Origin: CAKZYD01 sp039814715
GTDB lineage: Bacteria; Pseudomonadota; Alphaproteobacteria; Sphingomonadales; CAKZYD01
Reading direction: 5' to 3'
Length of the DNA stretch: 64,000 bases
Assembly (NCBI GenBank): GCA_039814715.1
Contig: JBCCAR010000001.1
Span: forward strand, 62,001-126,000
The notes under the pieces are model-generated. The model made no database searches and was not told where the DNA came from. It worked only from the letters and a program-made list of their open reading frames with translations. Numbering within the stretch: the first letter of the stretch is position 1; each line of letters starts with the position of its first letter. Positions 1 through 9,374 of this stretch are shown one piece after another. Position numbers and translations under genes: made by a program.

Positions 1-1160
1 GTATCACAGACACAGGCCGCATGGCGCTGACATTTGAAGGTAAAACGGTCGCTGATATGCCGCTTGGCAGCTTAGCTGATGATGCACCAATGTACGACAG
101 GCCGCACACGCCGCCCCCGACAAGGCTAGCGATCAACGCGGAAGATGTAGCCCCGCCCTGCTCTATCGGCGATGCCTTAAAGACCTTGATGGGCAGTCCA
201 GATATCGCTTCACGGCGCTGGATTTGGGAACAATATGATCACATGGTCATGGCCGATACGATTGGCCGCCCCGGCGGTGATGCCGCGATCGTGCGCATTC
301 ACGGCACCGACAAAGCGCTTGCGGTTACTACGGATGTGACCCCGCGCTACTGCGAAGCCGATGCGAATGAAGGCGGGAAACAAGCCGTCGCCGAATGCTG
401 GCGTAATTTAACAGCGGTCGGCGCGCAGCCTTTAGCCATCACCGATTGCCTGAATTTCGGCAACCCTGAACGCCCAGACATCATGGGGACATTTGTGGCC
501 GCTATTGAGGGTATGGGCGAGGCCTGCCGCGCGCTGGATTTCCCGGTCGTGTCTGGTAATGTATCCCTCTACAATGAAACCAACGGGCAAGCGATTTTGC
601 CAACACCAGCGGTCGGCGCAATTGGCCTGATCGCAAATGCAAGCAAGCGCGCACATATCGCGCTTGATCCTGACCTCGATATTGTTGTGCTTGGGCCGCA
701 AGGGAGCCATCTAGGCGCAAGCTTATATTTGCGCGAGCTGTGTCAGCGCGAAGACGGGACGCCGCCGCCTGTTGATTTAACGCAGGAACGCAAAACCGGG
801 GATTTCGTGCGCCAACACATCGAAAAGACAATGCGCATCGTGCATGACGTATCGGACGGCGGCTTGCTGGTTGCGCTAACAGAAATGGCGATGGCTGGCA
901 ACTGCGGTATAGACCTGAGCGCAGCGCAGGATGGTCAAAGTCCGCACGCATTCTGGTTTGGGGAAGATCAAGGCCGCTATGTTCTCGCATGTGAGAACGG
1001 CCAAGACTTGGCGAAAGAAGCCGAAAGCGCGGGCCTTGAAGCGCTGGTTATAGGACGATCAACACGCGCGGCAGAATTGAAACTGCCCGGCGGAGAGACC
1101 ATATTGGTGAAAGAGCTTAAACACCTGCATGAAAGCTGGCTGCCAGCGCTTATGCAATAA
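1..1160 (+). CDS. purL: Phosphoribosylformylglycinamidine synthase subunit PurL (C-terminal part, cut by window edge)
   Basis: Carboxy-terminal part of FGAM synthase, which turns FGAR into FGAM using ATP and glutamine-derived ammonia in de novo purine synthesis in the cytoplasm. The window edge truncates the gene: the frame is open back to base 3, and the codons before the ATG at 21 read ITDTGR and run smoothly into the protein, so that ATG is internal. About 385 of the roughly 740 residues usual for PurL are visible. They contain the second AIR-synthase-type half, with conserved stretches TDCLNFGNPE, SGNVSLYNET and HDVSDGGLLVAL. BolA and a glutaredoxin follow on the same strand, an order often seen in Alphaproteobacteria. 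Identity is secure; only the start is missing. Confidence 0.95.
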   Translation, partial: ITDTGRMALTFEGKTVADMPLGSLADDAPMYDRPHTPPPTRLAINAEDVAPPCSIGDALKTLMGSPDIASRRWIWEQYDHMVMADTIGRPGGDAAIVRIHGTDKALAVTTDVTPRYCEADANEGGKQAVAECWRNLTAVGAQPLAITDCLNFGNPERPDIMGTFVAAIEGMGEACRALDFPVVSGNVSLYNETNGQAILPTPAVGAIGLIANASKRAHIALDPDLDIVVLGPQGSHLGASLYLRELCQREDGTPPPVDLTQERKTGDFVRQHIEKTMRIVHDVSDGGLLVALTEMAMAGNCGIDLSAAQDGQSPHAFWFGEDQGRYVLACENGQDLAKEAESAGLEALVIGRSTRAAELKLPGGETILVKELKHLHESWLPALMQ

Positions 1161-1188
1161 GTCGCGGCAAAACAGGAGGACCGGCCCA

Positions 1189-1422
1189 ATGCCCATGTCT
1201 GCTCAAGATATTGAAGCGTTTATCAAAGACGCCTTGCCAGATGCGCAAGTGACCATCGAGGACTTACGCGGTGATGGCGATCACTACGCTGCGCATGTCA
1301 TTTCCAAGGAATTTGAAGGCCTAAGCCGCGTGAAACAGCATCAACTCGTTTATGCAGCACTAAAAGGCCGAATGGGCGGTGAACTCCATGCTTTGGCGCT
1401 GCAAACATCGCCGCCCGCGTAA
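1189..1422 (+). CDS. BolA family protein
   Basis: A 77-residue BolA-like protein. BolA proteins bind monothiol (CGFS) glutaredoxins through a shared [2Fe-2S] cluster and take part in iron-sulfur trafficking or iron sensing; some BolA proteins also bind DNA. The conserved core is visible (HYAAHVISKEFEGLSRVKQHQLVY), including the histidine in VKQHQLVY expected for this fold. An upstream in-frame ATG at 1129 lies inside purL; the ATG at 1189 is preferred because AGGAGGA sits 7-8 bases before it. It starts 28 bp after purL stops and precedes a CGFS glutaredoxin, the expected partner. The short length suggests the BolA2/IbaG-like type, but subfamily is inferred. Confidence 0.9.
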   Translation: MPMSAQDIEAFIKDALPDAQVTIEDLRGDGDHYAAHVISKEFEGLSRVKQHQLVYAALKGRMGGELHALALQTSPPA

Positions 1423-1530
1423 TCACATCTTGTATGTTGATAAAGTTGGTCTATCGCATACATAGGAAATCAACATTTGCAGGCAGATGTCGCTCACGGC
1501 ACACTGGGTTGCAATAATAGGAGATAATAT

Positions 1531-1860
1531 ATGTCCAATCCAACCCATGAGCGCATCCAATCTACCGTCGATGGATCAGACGTGGTGCTCTTTATGAAAG
1601 GCACCCCAATGTTTCCGCAATGCGGGTTTTCAGCCACTGTTGTAGAGGTCCTAAACCGGACAGGCGTGAAATTTGATGCCCACGACGTCTTACAAGACGC
1701 AGACCTACGCCAAGGCATTAAAGAGTTTTCTGACTGGCCAACCATTCCGCAGCTCTATGTCAAAGGCGAATTCGTCGGCGGCTGTGATATTATCCGCGAG
1801 ATGTATTCCAGTGGCGAGCTAACGGACCTTATGGAAGAAAAAGGTGTTGTCGCGGCATAG
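1531..1860 (+). CDS. grxD: Monothiol glutaredoxin, Grx4/GrxD family
   Basis: A 109-residue monothiol glutaredoxin of the CGFS class, a [2Fe-2S] cluster carrier that works with BolA proteins in iron-sulfur cluster delivery. The active-site motif CGFS is at residues 31-34, within KGTPMFPQCGFS, and the glutathione-binding segments WPTIPQLYVKGEFVGGCDI near residues 70-88 are typical. Length matches the family. The ATG has a GGAGATAATAT leader, giving a strong Shine-Dalgarno. It lies 108 bp after the BolA gene, and a hairpin with a T-run follows, so the purL-bolA-grxD group probably ends here. No oddities seen. Confidence 0.95.
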   Translation: MSNPTHERIQSTVDGSDVVLFMKGTPMFPQCGFSATVVEVLNRTGVKFDAHDVLQDADLRQGIKEFSDWPTIPQLYVKGEFVGGCDIIREMYSSGELTDLMEEKGVVAA

Positions 1861-1887
1861 CGTGGCAACAAGCAATTTTGAAAAAAA

Positions 1888-1920
1888 AGGGCTGCATGAT
1901 CTCGTGCGGCTCTTTTTGTT
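1888..1920 (+). terminator. Rho-independent terminator after grxD
   Basis: Nine-pair stem (1888-1896 with 1905-1913, two G-U pairs), an 8-base loop, then a T-rich run (TTTTTGTTT). It starts 28 bp past the grxD stop and lies before the next gene, so it likely ends the purL-bolA-grxD transcript. Confidence 0.7.
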
Positions 1921-1950
1921 TCTGCAGTCTCCCCTCTTAAGGCATAGCCA

Positions 1951-4065
1951 GTGACCCTAGTCCAATCAAAGCGCTCCCATGTAACACGCCGCTGGCTGTT
2001 AAAGGCCGCGCCGACTGCGGCCGCGGGTCTCATGCTTTATAGCTGCGCGCCTGAACTAGCGGCGCAGCAGGCCAGCAGACGCCTCAATCCTTTTGTGGAG
2101 TTCACGCCGGATGGCCGCGTTATTCTAACATGCCCGGAAGCCGAGATGGGCCAAGATGTGTTTACTGGACTTGCGAAAGTCTTAGCCGATGAGATTGGAC
2201 TAGAATGGGTAAGCGTTGAGGTGGTGCGTGCGCCGCATCACAGCGACTTTTACAATCAATTCGGCGGCCAAACCACTGGTGGCAGCCGCAGCATGCGCAC
2301 GTGGTATCAACCTTTTAGGGAGATGGGTGCACGGGTTCGTTTAGCGTTCCTCCAAGCCGCCGCCCAGCGCTGGGAAACAACAACCTCCGCTTTAAGCGTC
2401 GTCAATTCCAAAGTGATTGGCGGCCCAAGGGGTGCATCATATGCTCTCGCACAGTTATTGGCGGATGTGGCAACCAGCGACATGCCAGCCCAGGCCCCAT
2501 TAAAAACAAATGCGCAGCTCACGCTTATTAGCCGCAATCTTCAGCGAAAAGATATTCCTCAGAAAGTCACGGGCGCGGCACACTACGGCGCCGATGTGCG
2601 CTTGCCGGGCATGCTCCATGCAGCTGTGAAACTCATCCCGGAACAGATGGGAGACGCAAGCGTTAGCAATCTTAGCGATGCTAAAGCGATGAGCGGCGTT
2701 TTAGGTGTCCAGCAGTTCGGCAATGCCGTAGCGGTTACTGGCAAAACCTGGTGGGCAGCAAACCGCGCTGTACGGCGTTTGAAATTGCAGCCAACCAATC
2801 CTTCCTCTGCGAGCACCATTGATGATGTTGAGGTTGATAACGTCCTCAGCGATGCGATCAACAGCATCTATACGCCGCTTTCTGCTGACACACTTGGCGC
2901 AAAGACGATTAAGGCAACTTACTCAGCCCCGTTCCTCTCCCATATGTGTATGGAGACGATGACGGCAACGGCGTGGGTCTCTGATGACGCTGCGAAAATC
3001 TGGGTCTCAACCCAAGCGCCCTCGCGGTTTGCGCAGCGCGTTGCAACGCTCCTAGCCATCGACGTCGAGCAAGTGACCTTGGAGAACGCCTTTTTAGGGG
3101 GTGGGTTCGGGCGAAAAGGCACTGACATGCAAGCCTTGGATCTTGCGGTACACTTATCCAAGAGCGCCAATGCGCCCGTGCAAGTGATGATGGACCGCCC
3201 GGCAGATATTCTGTCCGATCAATTTAGGCCTGCGGCAAAATTCGCTCTATCTGCGGCTATGTCTAAGGACAATACGATTGCCGAAGTCAAAACAGCATCG
3301 GCAATGCAATCCATTGCCAAAGCACGGCTCCCGCAGTTTTACAAAAAAGGTCGTCCTGAATTTCCTGAGCAGGGCATTTTTCCTTATTCAGCTGAGAAAA
3401 GTGACCACCGCTGGCAAGAAGTTGACCTGCCGGTCTCCATCGGCTTTTGGCGCAGCGTGAATGGAACCCATTTCCCCTTTGCAGGAGAGAGCTTTGCTGA
3501 TGAACTTGCGCATCTCGCTGGGGAAGACCCCCTCGTCTTCCGTTTAAGCAAACTAGGCAATCATCCACGCCTGCGCGCCGTGCTAGAGCGCGCTGCAAGC
3601 ATGGCCGATTGGCAGCGAGAACGCCGGCAGGGCACAGGACTGGGGATAGGCCTCTATGAAGAATGGGGCAGTGCCTCAGCGCAAATTGCCGAGGTCAGCG
3701 TTTCTGATGGAAAACTGCAGGTGAACAAAGTGTGGATTGCAATTGATTGCGGCCAAGTCATTGCGCCAGACACCGTACGCGCGCAGGCGGTCAGCGGCGT
3801 TCATTGCGGCCTAAGCGCAGCGCTATTTGGCAGAATCACATTGGTTGATGGCCAAGCGGTCGAGGCCAATTTCGATGACTACCGGGTCATGGATATGCAG
3901 CGCTCTCCGCAAGTCGAGGCCGCGCTCATGGACTCAGATCTGCCACCCGGCGGTGTAGGAGAGATCGGCACGCCTGGAACAGCGCCCGCTATCGCCAACG
4001 CAATCTTCGCTGCCAGTGGCCAGCGGATCAGGTCACTTCCGCTTAGTCAATCACTGAGCGTATAA
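1951..4065 (+). CDS. Xanthine dehydrogenase family molybdopterin-binding subunit (IorB-like), Tat-exported
   Basis: A 704-residue large subunit of the molybdenum hydroxylase family, closest by eye to the beta subunit of isoquinoline 1-oxidoreductase and aldehyde dehydrogenases of that type. These proteins hold the Mo-pterin-cytosine cofactor and hydroxylate N-heterocycles or oxidise aldehydes in the periplasm or at the membrane. The N-terminus has a twin-arginine signal (TRRWLLKAA at residues 12-20, then a hydrophobic stretch ending in a Cys-containing region). GGGFGRKGTD near residue 384 and the C-terminal GGVGEIGTPGTAPAIANAIF are family hallmarks. The start is GTG. The usual small [2Fe-2S] subunit and cytochrome subunit genes are not adjacent, so electron partners must lie elsewhere. 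Substrate unknown. Confidence 0.85.
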   Translation: MTLVQSKRSHVTRRWLLKAAPTAAAGLMLYSCAPELAAQQASRRLNPFVEFTPDGRVILTCPEAEMGQDVFTGLAKVLADEIGLEWVSVEVVRAPHHSDFYNQFGGQTTGGSRSMRTWYQPFREMGARVRLAFLQAAAQRWETTTSALSVVNSKVIGGPRGASYALAQLLADVATSDMPAQAPLKTNAQLTLISRNLQRKDIPQKVTGAAHYGADVRLPGMLHAAVKLIPEQMGDASVSNLSDAKAMSGVLGVQQFGNAVAVTGKTWWAANRAVRRLKLQPTNPSSASTIDDVEVDNVLSDAINSIYTPLSADTLGAKTIKATYSAPFLSHMCMETMTATAWVSDDAAKIWVSTQAPSRFAQRVATLLAIDVEQVTLENAFLGGGFGRKGTDMQALDLAVHLSKSANAPVQVMMDRPADILSDQFRPAAKFALSAAMSKDNTIAEVKTASAMQSIAKARLPQFYKKGRPEFPEQGIFPYSAEKSDHRWQEVDLPVSIGFWRSVNGTHFPFAGESFADELAHLAGEDPLVFRLSKLGNHPRLRAVLERAASMADWQRERRQGTGLGIGLYEEWGSASAQIAEVSVSDGKLQVNKVWIAIDCGQVIAPDTVRAQAVSGVHCGLSAALFGRITLVDGQAVEANFDDYRVMDMQRSPQVEAALMDSDLPPGGVGEIGTPGTAPAIANAIFAASGQRIRSLPLSQSLSV

Positions 4066-4069
4066 GACA

Positions 4070-4104
4070 AAAAAAGCCCCAACCGAAGAAGGGGCTTCTT
4101 TTAA
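4070..4104. terminator. Bidirectional terminator between convergent genes
   Basis: Stem AAGCCCC (4074-4080) with GGGGCTT (4091-4097) and a 10-base loop. An A-run lies on the left flank and a T-rich run (CTTCTTTT) on the right, so it can end both the plus-strand hydroxylase gene and the minus-strand rpsD gene that converge here. Confidence 0.8.
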
Positions 4105-4124
4105 TTTCATCTGGCATCTTCGTC

Positions 4125-4742
4125 TTAGCGAGAATAAAACTCGACCACCAGATTTGGTTCCATACGGACCGGATACGGCACTTCGTCTAGAACCGGGATA
4201 CGCGTCAACTTGACCTGGGTTCCGTTGGCCCCGGTCTCGTAATATTCGGGCACTTCGCGTTCTGTCGAGACTTGTGCTTCCATAACCAAAGCCATTTGGC
4301 GGGATTTTTCTTTGATTTCCACAACATCACCCACTTGCACGCGGAAGCTGGGAATGTTTGTGCGCACACCGTTTACTTTAACATGGCCGTGGCTCACAAA
4401 TTGACGCGCTGCAAACATGGTCGGCACCCACTTGGCGCGGTAAACAACCGCGTCTAAGCGCTGTTCGAGCAAGCCAATCAGGTTTTCAGATGTATCGCCC
4501 GAACGCCGTGATGCTTCATCATACGTCCGGCGGAACTGCTTCTCGAGAATATTGCCGTAATACCCTTTCAGCTTTTGTTTTGCACGCAGCTGAATACCGA
4601 AATCAGAGAGTTTAGACTTGCGCCGCTGGCCGTGTTGACCGGGGCCGTAGTCACGAGTGTTAACGGGGCTTTTGGAGCGGCCCCAAATGTTTTCGCCCAT
4701 GCGGCGATCGAGTTTATGCTTCGCGCGAATACGCTTGCTCAT
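4125..4742 (-). CDS. rpsD: 30S ribosomal protein S4
   Basis: Ribosomal protein S4, a primary 16S rRNA-binding protein that nucleates assembly of the small subunit body. The 205-residue length is normal. The N-terminus (MSKRIRAKHKLDRRMGENIW) and the S4 RNA-binding domain (RLDAVVYRAKWVPTMFAARQ, then HGHVKVNG, about residues 94-150) are characteristic. The frame extends 28 codons further upstream, but the ATG at 4742 has GGAGG six or seven bases before it and matches the family start. It stands alone, facing the Mo-hydroxylase gene across a bidirectional terminator, as is common in Alphaproteobacteria. Confidence 0.97.
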   Translation of the reverse strand: MSKRIRAKHKLDRRMGENIWGRSKSPVNTRDYGPGQHGQRRKSKLSDFGIQLRAKQKLKGYYGNILEKQFRRTYDEASRRSGDTSENLIGLLEQRLDAVVYRAKWVPTMFAARQFVSHGHVKVNGVRTNIPSFRVQVGDVVEIKEKSRQMALVMEAQVSTEREVPEYYETGANGTQVKLTRIPVLDEVPYPVRMEPNLVVEFYSR

Positions 4743-4901
4743 AGCGAGCCTCCTTAACTGCGTGTCGTCTGTCTTGCCGAGGTTCGCACCACCTAGCCTA
4801 CTGGCTAGATGCGGGCACCGCTTCACTCGGCGTGCGGGCCCGTTAAACGTGAAGGCGCGGTTATACGATTGGCTGAAAGAATGTCAAGCGAATGGCGCCA
4901 T

Positions 4902-7900
4902 TTAGGCACTTTCAGTCATATCGTCGGGGCAACCCTCGTCTTCTTCTTCAGCTTTATCGGCATAGGCACCGAAGAGCATGCGGATGAGGACGTAGAAGAC
5001 TGGCGTGAATAACAATCCAAATACGGTGACCCCGAGCATGCCAAAGAACACAGAAGTCCCAAGAGCTTGCCGCATTTCTGCGCCAGCGCCGCTCGCCAGC
5101 ATGAGCGGGATCACCCCTAGAATAAAGGCTAAAGACGTCATGATAATTGGCCTTAATCTTAACGATGCGGCTTCTACGGCGGCGTCCACATAATTTGCGC
5201 CTTGCTCTTCACGCTGCTTGGCGAATTCTACAATCAAAATAGCATTTTTCGCGGCTAGTGAGATGAGCACCACAAAGCCGATCTGACTGAGAATGTTGTT
5301 GTCCATACCGCGCAGCCATATGCCTGAAATCGCAGACAGGAGGCACATCGGTACAATGAGGATCACTGCCAGCGGAATAGCCCAACTTTCATAGTTTGCC
5401 GCGAGCACCAGGAAGACGAATAACACCGAAAGAGCAAACACAAAGACAGCCGTATTGCCCTGCTGAGACTGTTGATAGGCCAGTTCCGTCCATTCAAAAT
5501 CAAAGCCTTGAGGCAAAATCTCATCAGCCAAACCCGCCATCACCGCAAGCGCTTCACCAGACGACACGCCCGGCGCACCGTTGCCATTGATCTCCGCTGC
5601 AGGGAATAGATTATAGCGCGGATAGCGATCAGGGCCGATAACGTCTTTAAAGGTCACGAGCGAACCTAGCGGAACAATCGCGCCGTCGCTGGAGCGGGTG
5701 CGCAGATGCGTAATGTCCGTTAAATCATTCCGGAATTGGCTGTCGGCTTGCGCTGTCACGCGGTAGGTGCGCCCAAACAGGTTAAAGTCGTTCACATAAA
5801 CGGAGCCAAGATACACCTCCAAGGCACTGAAGACGTTTTGAACGGGCACCTGCAAAATCTCAGCCCTGGTGCGATCTACATCTGCGAACACTTGCGGCGT
5901 ACGCGCTTCAAAAGGACTAAACATCCCGACCAAGTTTGGATTTTGGTTTGCAGCGGCTACCAAGCTTTGCGTCGCAGCCTCCAAGGCGCTACTGCCCTGC
6001 CCAGAGCGGTCTTGTACCATCATCCTGAAGCCGCCAGCTGTGCCCAGTCCTGGTATGGGCGGTGGGGAAAGGACAATCGTAAAAGCTTCTTCAAGCCCCC
6101 CGCCAAGTTTGCCTTGAAGCTCGCGCTGAATTTCCCCTGCACTGCGGTTTCGCTTGTTAAAACGAGATAAACCGACGAACGTAACACCAGCATTGCTTGC
6201 GATCGTGCGCGTTGCACCAGAAAATCCAGCAAATGAGACAGCATACTCCGCGCCCTCAACGCCCGAAATAATCGTTTCCCCGCGGCCAATAACACTGTCT
6301 GTTCGCGAGAGAGACGCCCCTGGCGGAAGCTGATAGGCAACAATGAGATATCCCTGGTCTTGCTGCGGCACGAAGCCAGAAGGCACCCGTGTAAACATGA
6401 AGGCCGCGAGAGCGATCATGCCCGCATATATCGCCATACAAAGCCATGGATGGGCTGTCATGGAGCGAACCAGGGATGAATAGCCGCCGTTGGCTGTTTC
6501 AAAACTCGCGTTAAAGCGCCCAAAAAACCGTCCAATAAAACGGCCCAGATGACTTCTTTGTACAAGCCCTTCTTGCTGGCGCTTGAGCAAAATAGCGCTG
6601 AGTGCTGGCGACAATGTGAAGGAGTTAAACAGCGAAATCGCTGTAGCAGTGGCGATTGTAACGGCAAATTGGCGATAAAACTGGCCAGTTATACCTTCTA
6701 AAAATGCGGCTGGGACAAAAACGGCGAAGAGCACAAGCGTTGTCGAGACCAAGGCTCCACCAACCTCGGTCATCGTGCGTTTAACAGCTGCTTTGGGAGA
6801 ACAGCCTGAGCGCAAATTACGCTCGACATTCTCCACCACGACAATGGCATCATCAACGACGATCCCAATCGCAAGAACCAAGCCAAATAACGTTAAGTTA
6901 TTGAGTGAAAACCCAAGCGCGGACATGACAGCGAAGGTGCCGATGAGCGAGATCGGGATCGTTAAAATTGGGATAATCGCCGCGCGCCAGGTTTGCAAAA
7001 ACAAAATGATCACGATGATAACCAGAAGAACCGCTTCTATGATGGTTTGAAAAACGGCATCGACGGATTGCTGAATAAACTGCGTAGGATTATAGGCGAC
7101 GTCAAATGCCAATCCGCTTGGAAAATCCTGCGAAAGGTCTTCCATTGTGCTCAAAATTTGCGCCGCGGTTTGGAGGGCATTCGCACCTGGCCGCTGGCTC
7201 ATGACCAACGCGACGGCTGTTTGTCCATTGAGGTAGCTATTGGACGAATAATCATTGGCCCCAAGCTCGACGCGTGCCACGTCTGACAATCGCGTATAGC
7301 GGCCATCTTCCCCTTGGCGCACAATGATATTGCCGAATTCGCTTGGTTCGCTCAGGCGCCCTTGCAGCATAATACTCGTTTGAAAGGCGCGGTTTGTATC
7401 GAGCGGCGGAGCGCCCAATGCGCCGCCGGCAACCTGCACGTTTTGCGCGCGCAGAGCCGCAACGACCTCTTCCGGCGTCATACCGATTGAAGAAACCTTG
7501 TCAGGGTCTAGCCACACGCGCATGGCATATTCGCGCGCGCCGAAGACCTGAATATCGCCAACACCGGGAATGCGCGCGAGCTGATCACGCACTTGCAGCA
7601 GCGCATAATTGGTAATGTAGATTTGATCCCTGGAGCTATCAGGCGATAGCATGTGCACCACCATCATGATGTCCGGAGAGACTTTGCGCGTGACGATACC
7701 TTGGCGGCGAACCGCCTCAGGCAAGCGCGGCTCTGCAATCGCCACTCTGTTTTGCACCAGGACCTGGGCCTGGTCTAAATCCGTCCCGACCTCAAAGGTG
7801 AGCGTGAGGGTCATTTGGCCATTGGAAGTGGACTGGGAGTACATATAAAGCATCCCCTCAACACCATTAATCTCCTGCTCTAACGGCGCGGCAACAGTAT

Positions 7901-8081
7901 TTGCGAGCACTTCAGAAGAGGCGCCAGGATAAGTCGCTGAGACGGAGATTGTTGGTGGAGCGACTTCAGGATATTGCGCAACCGGCAATCCAAAGTAGGC
8001 CAATAGCCCAACAATAATGACAAAGATCGACAGCACAGTTGCGTAAACCGGTCGGTCGGTAAAAAAATGACCAATCTGCAT
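4902..8081 (-). CDS. RND multidrug efflux permease, HAE1 (AcrB/MexB) family
   Basis: A 1059-residue inner membrane proton antiporter that exports hydrophobic and amphiphilic compounds as a trimer. It has the family start (FFTDRPVYATVLSIF), 12 predicted membrane segments in two halves, the TM4 aspartate pair in GIVVDDAIVVVENVER, and the TM10 lysine in SLAAKNAILIVEF; these residues form the proton relay. Length matches AcrB. The gene for a membrane-fusion adaptor ends 18 bp upstream on the same strand, so the two form an operon. No outer membrane channel gene follows, so it presumably uses a TolC encoded elsewhere. Substrate range cannot be read from sequence, and no local regulator is seen. 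Confidence 0.95.
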   Translation of the reverse strand: MQIGHFFTDRPVYATVLSIFVIIVGLLAYFGLPVAQYPEVAPPTISVSATYPGASSEVLANTVAAPLEQEINGVEGMLYMYSQSTSNGQMTLTLTFEVGTDLDQAQVLVQNRVAIAEPRLPEAVRRQGIVTRKVSPDIMMVVHMLSPDSSRDQIYITNYALLQVRDQLARIPGVGDIQVFGAREYAMRVWLDPDKVSSIGMTPEEVVAALRAQNVQVAGGALGAPPLDTNRAFQTSIMLQGRLSEPSEFGNIIVRQGEDGRYTRLSDVARVELGANDYSSNSYLNGQTAVALVMSQRPGANALQTAAQILSTMEDLSQDFPSGLAFDVAYNPTQFIQQSVDAVFQTIIEAVLLVIIVIILFLQTWRAAIIPILTIPISLIGTFAVMSALGFSLNNLTLFGLVLAIGIVVDDAIVVVENVERNLRSGCSPKAAVKRTMTEVGGALVSTTLVLFAVFVPAAFLEGITGQFYRQFAVTIATATAISLFNSFTLSPALSAILLKRQQEGLVQRSHLGRFIGRFFGRFNASFETANGGYSSLVRSMTAHPWLCMAIYAGMIALAAFMFTRVPSGFVPQQDQGYLIVAYQLPPGASLSRTDSVIGRGETIISGVEGAEYAVSFAGFSGATRTIASNAGVTFVGLSRFNKRNRSAGEIQRELQGKLGGGLEEAFTIVLSPPPIPGLGTAGGFRMMVQDRSGQGSSALEAATQSLVAAANQNPNLVGMFSPFEARTPQVFADVDRTRAEILQVPVQNVFSALEVYLGSVYVNDFNLFGRTYRVTAQADSQFRNDLTDITHLRTRSSDGAIVPLGSLVTFKDVIGPDRYPRYNLFPAAEINGNGAPGVSSGEALAVMAGLADEILPQGFDFEWTELAYQQSQQGNTAVFVFALSVLFVFLVLAANYESWAIPLAVILIVPMCLLSAISGIWLRGMDNNILSQIGFVVLISLAAKNAILIVEFAKQREEQGANYVDAAVEAASLRLRPIIMTSLAFILGVIPLMLASGAGAEMRQALGTSVFFGMLGVTVFGLLFTPVFYVLIRMLFGAYADKAEEEDEGCPDDMTESA

Positions 8082-8099
8082 CTTAAGACCCCCTATGCT

Positions 8100-9272
8100 C
8101 TAGCGCGCTTGCGGGCCGGCGGGCATTTGCGGATACGACACTTCAACTGGTTTAGGCGTTACTTTTGATCCAGGCCGCGCACGCAGCAGACCATTAACGA
8201 TGACCTTGTCGCCAGGCTCTAGGCCGCTTCGAACGATCCGCAGCCCTTTGTACATCTGCCCGATCTCAATGCGCTTTGGCTGGGCGATGTTCTCAGCGTT
8301 GACGACCATAACATAGCGAGACGTCTGGTCAGTGCCGATCGCCGCATCCGGCAGCAGCAAAGCGCTGACGTCCGAGCGGCCACGAAGGCGCAGACGGCCA
8401 AACATACCGGGTATGAAAACCTGCTTGGAATTTTCAAATATCGCGCGGCCGCGCACCGTGCCGGTTTGTTGATCAATGACGTTGCCTACGAAATCCATTT
8501 TTCCGCTATGGGGAAAGCCTGTTTCTGTGATCAACTCAAGTTCAACCGGGTTTGGCGCAACCCGGCTGCTGGGGCGCTCACCATCTCTCGCCTGTTCAGC
8601 ATAGTTCAAATATGCCGCCTCATTCGCATCAAAATAGAAATGAATGGGGTCTAGCGAGACAACCGTTGTTAACAACGTCCCATTTGCGCCAGCGGTAATT
8701 AAGTTGCCGACGCTTGGCAGGTGTCTGTCAATACGGCCGGAAATAGGGCTGCGAATCTGCGTATAGCTCAGATTAAGCTCCGCCGTTTCAACCGCGGCAA
8801 TGCCGGCTGCAACGCTTGCCTCAGCAGCGCGTTTTGCCTCCACACGTTCATCAACCGCCTGTTCTGATATATTGTTGCGTTTAAATAGGTTTTGCGCCCG
8901 TTTCAGATCACTGGTCGCAAAGACCAGCCGTGCCCGCGCTTGTTCCAGATCCGCCTTAGCCGCGTTGAGCGCCAACTCATAAGGCTTGGGATCGATCACA
9001 AATAGAACCTGATCCTTTTCCACCATTTGGCCGTCGGTAAAGCCAAGGGATTGCACCTCGCCAGACACACGCGAGCGAATCTCAATTTGATTAACCGCCG
9101 CAAACCGCCCAACGAATTCATCCCACTCGGTGACTTTATCTTGAAGAGCGGAAGCCACACTCACGGGTGGCGGGCCACCCATAGGTGCGCCAGGGGCGCT
9201 TGTTTGCTCACAGGACGCAGAAAACAGGCTAACAGCAAAACACAGCAAACTGCCCAATCGATTTAAAATCAT
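8100..9272 (-). CDS. RND efflux periplasmic adaptor subunit (AcrA/MexA family)
   Basis: A 390-residue membrane-fusion protein linking the RND permease to an outer membrane channel. An N-terminal hydrophobic signal ends in SLFSASC with Cys21, a degenerate lipobox suggesting a lipoprotein. Then come a barrel-sandwich hybrid domain, an alpha-hairpin coiled coil (about residues 95-165), the motif LSYTQIRSPISGRID, and beta-barrel and membrane-proximal domains. In-frame starts exist further upstream (9290, 9311), but the ATG at 9272 has AGGGG six to ten bases before it and gives a normal signal peptide. It lies 18 bp before the permease gene, so translation is probably coupled. Confidence 0.92.
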   Translation of the reverse strand: MILNRLGSLLCFAVSLFSASCEQTSAPGAPMGGPPPVSVASALQDKVTEWDEFVGRFAAVNQIEIRSRVSGEVQSLGFTDGQMVEKDQVLFVIDPKPYELALNAAKADLEQARARLVFATSDLKRAQNLFKRNNISEQAVDERVEAKRAAEASVAAGIAAVETAELNLSYTQIRSPISGRIDRHLPSVGNLITAGANGTLLTTVVSLDPIHFYFDANEAAYLNYAEQARDGERPSSRVAPNPVELELITETGFPHSGKMDFVGNVIDQQTGTVRGRAIFENSKQVFIPGMFGRLRLRGRSDVSALLLPDAAIGTDQTSRYVMVVNAENIAQPKRIEIGQMYKGLRIVRSGLEPGDKVIVNGLLRARPGSKVTPKPVEVSYPQMPAGPQAR

Positions 9273-9374
9273 AGCGAGACCCCTAAGCATCGACTCTAGT
9301 ACGATGAGCATAGGAAGAAGCAGGCCGAGGTGAAATGCTAAAGGTGAGACGTAAGGACAATTTTTCGGCAGCGT

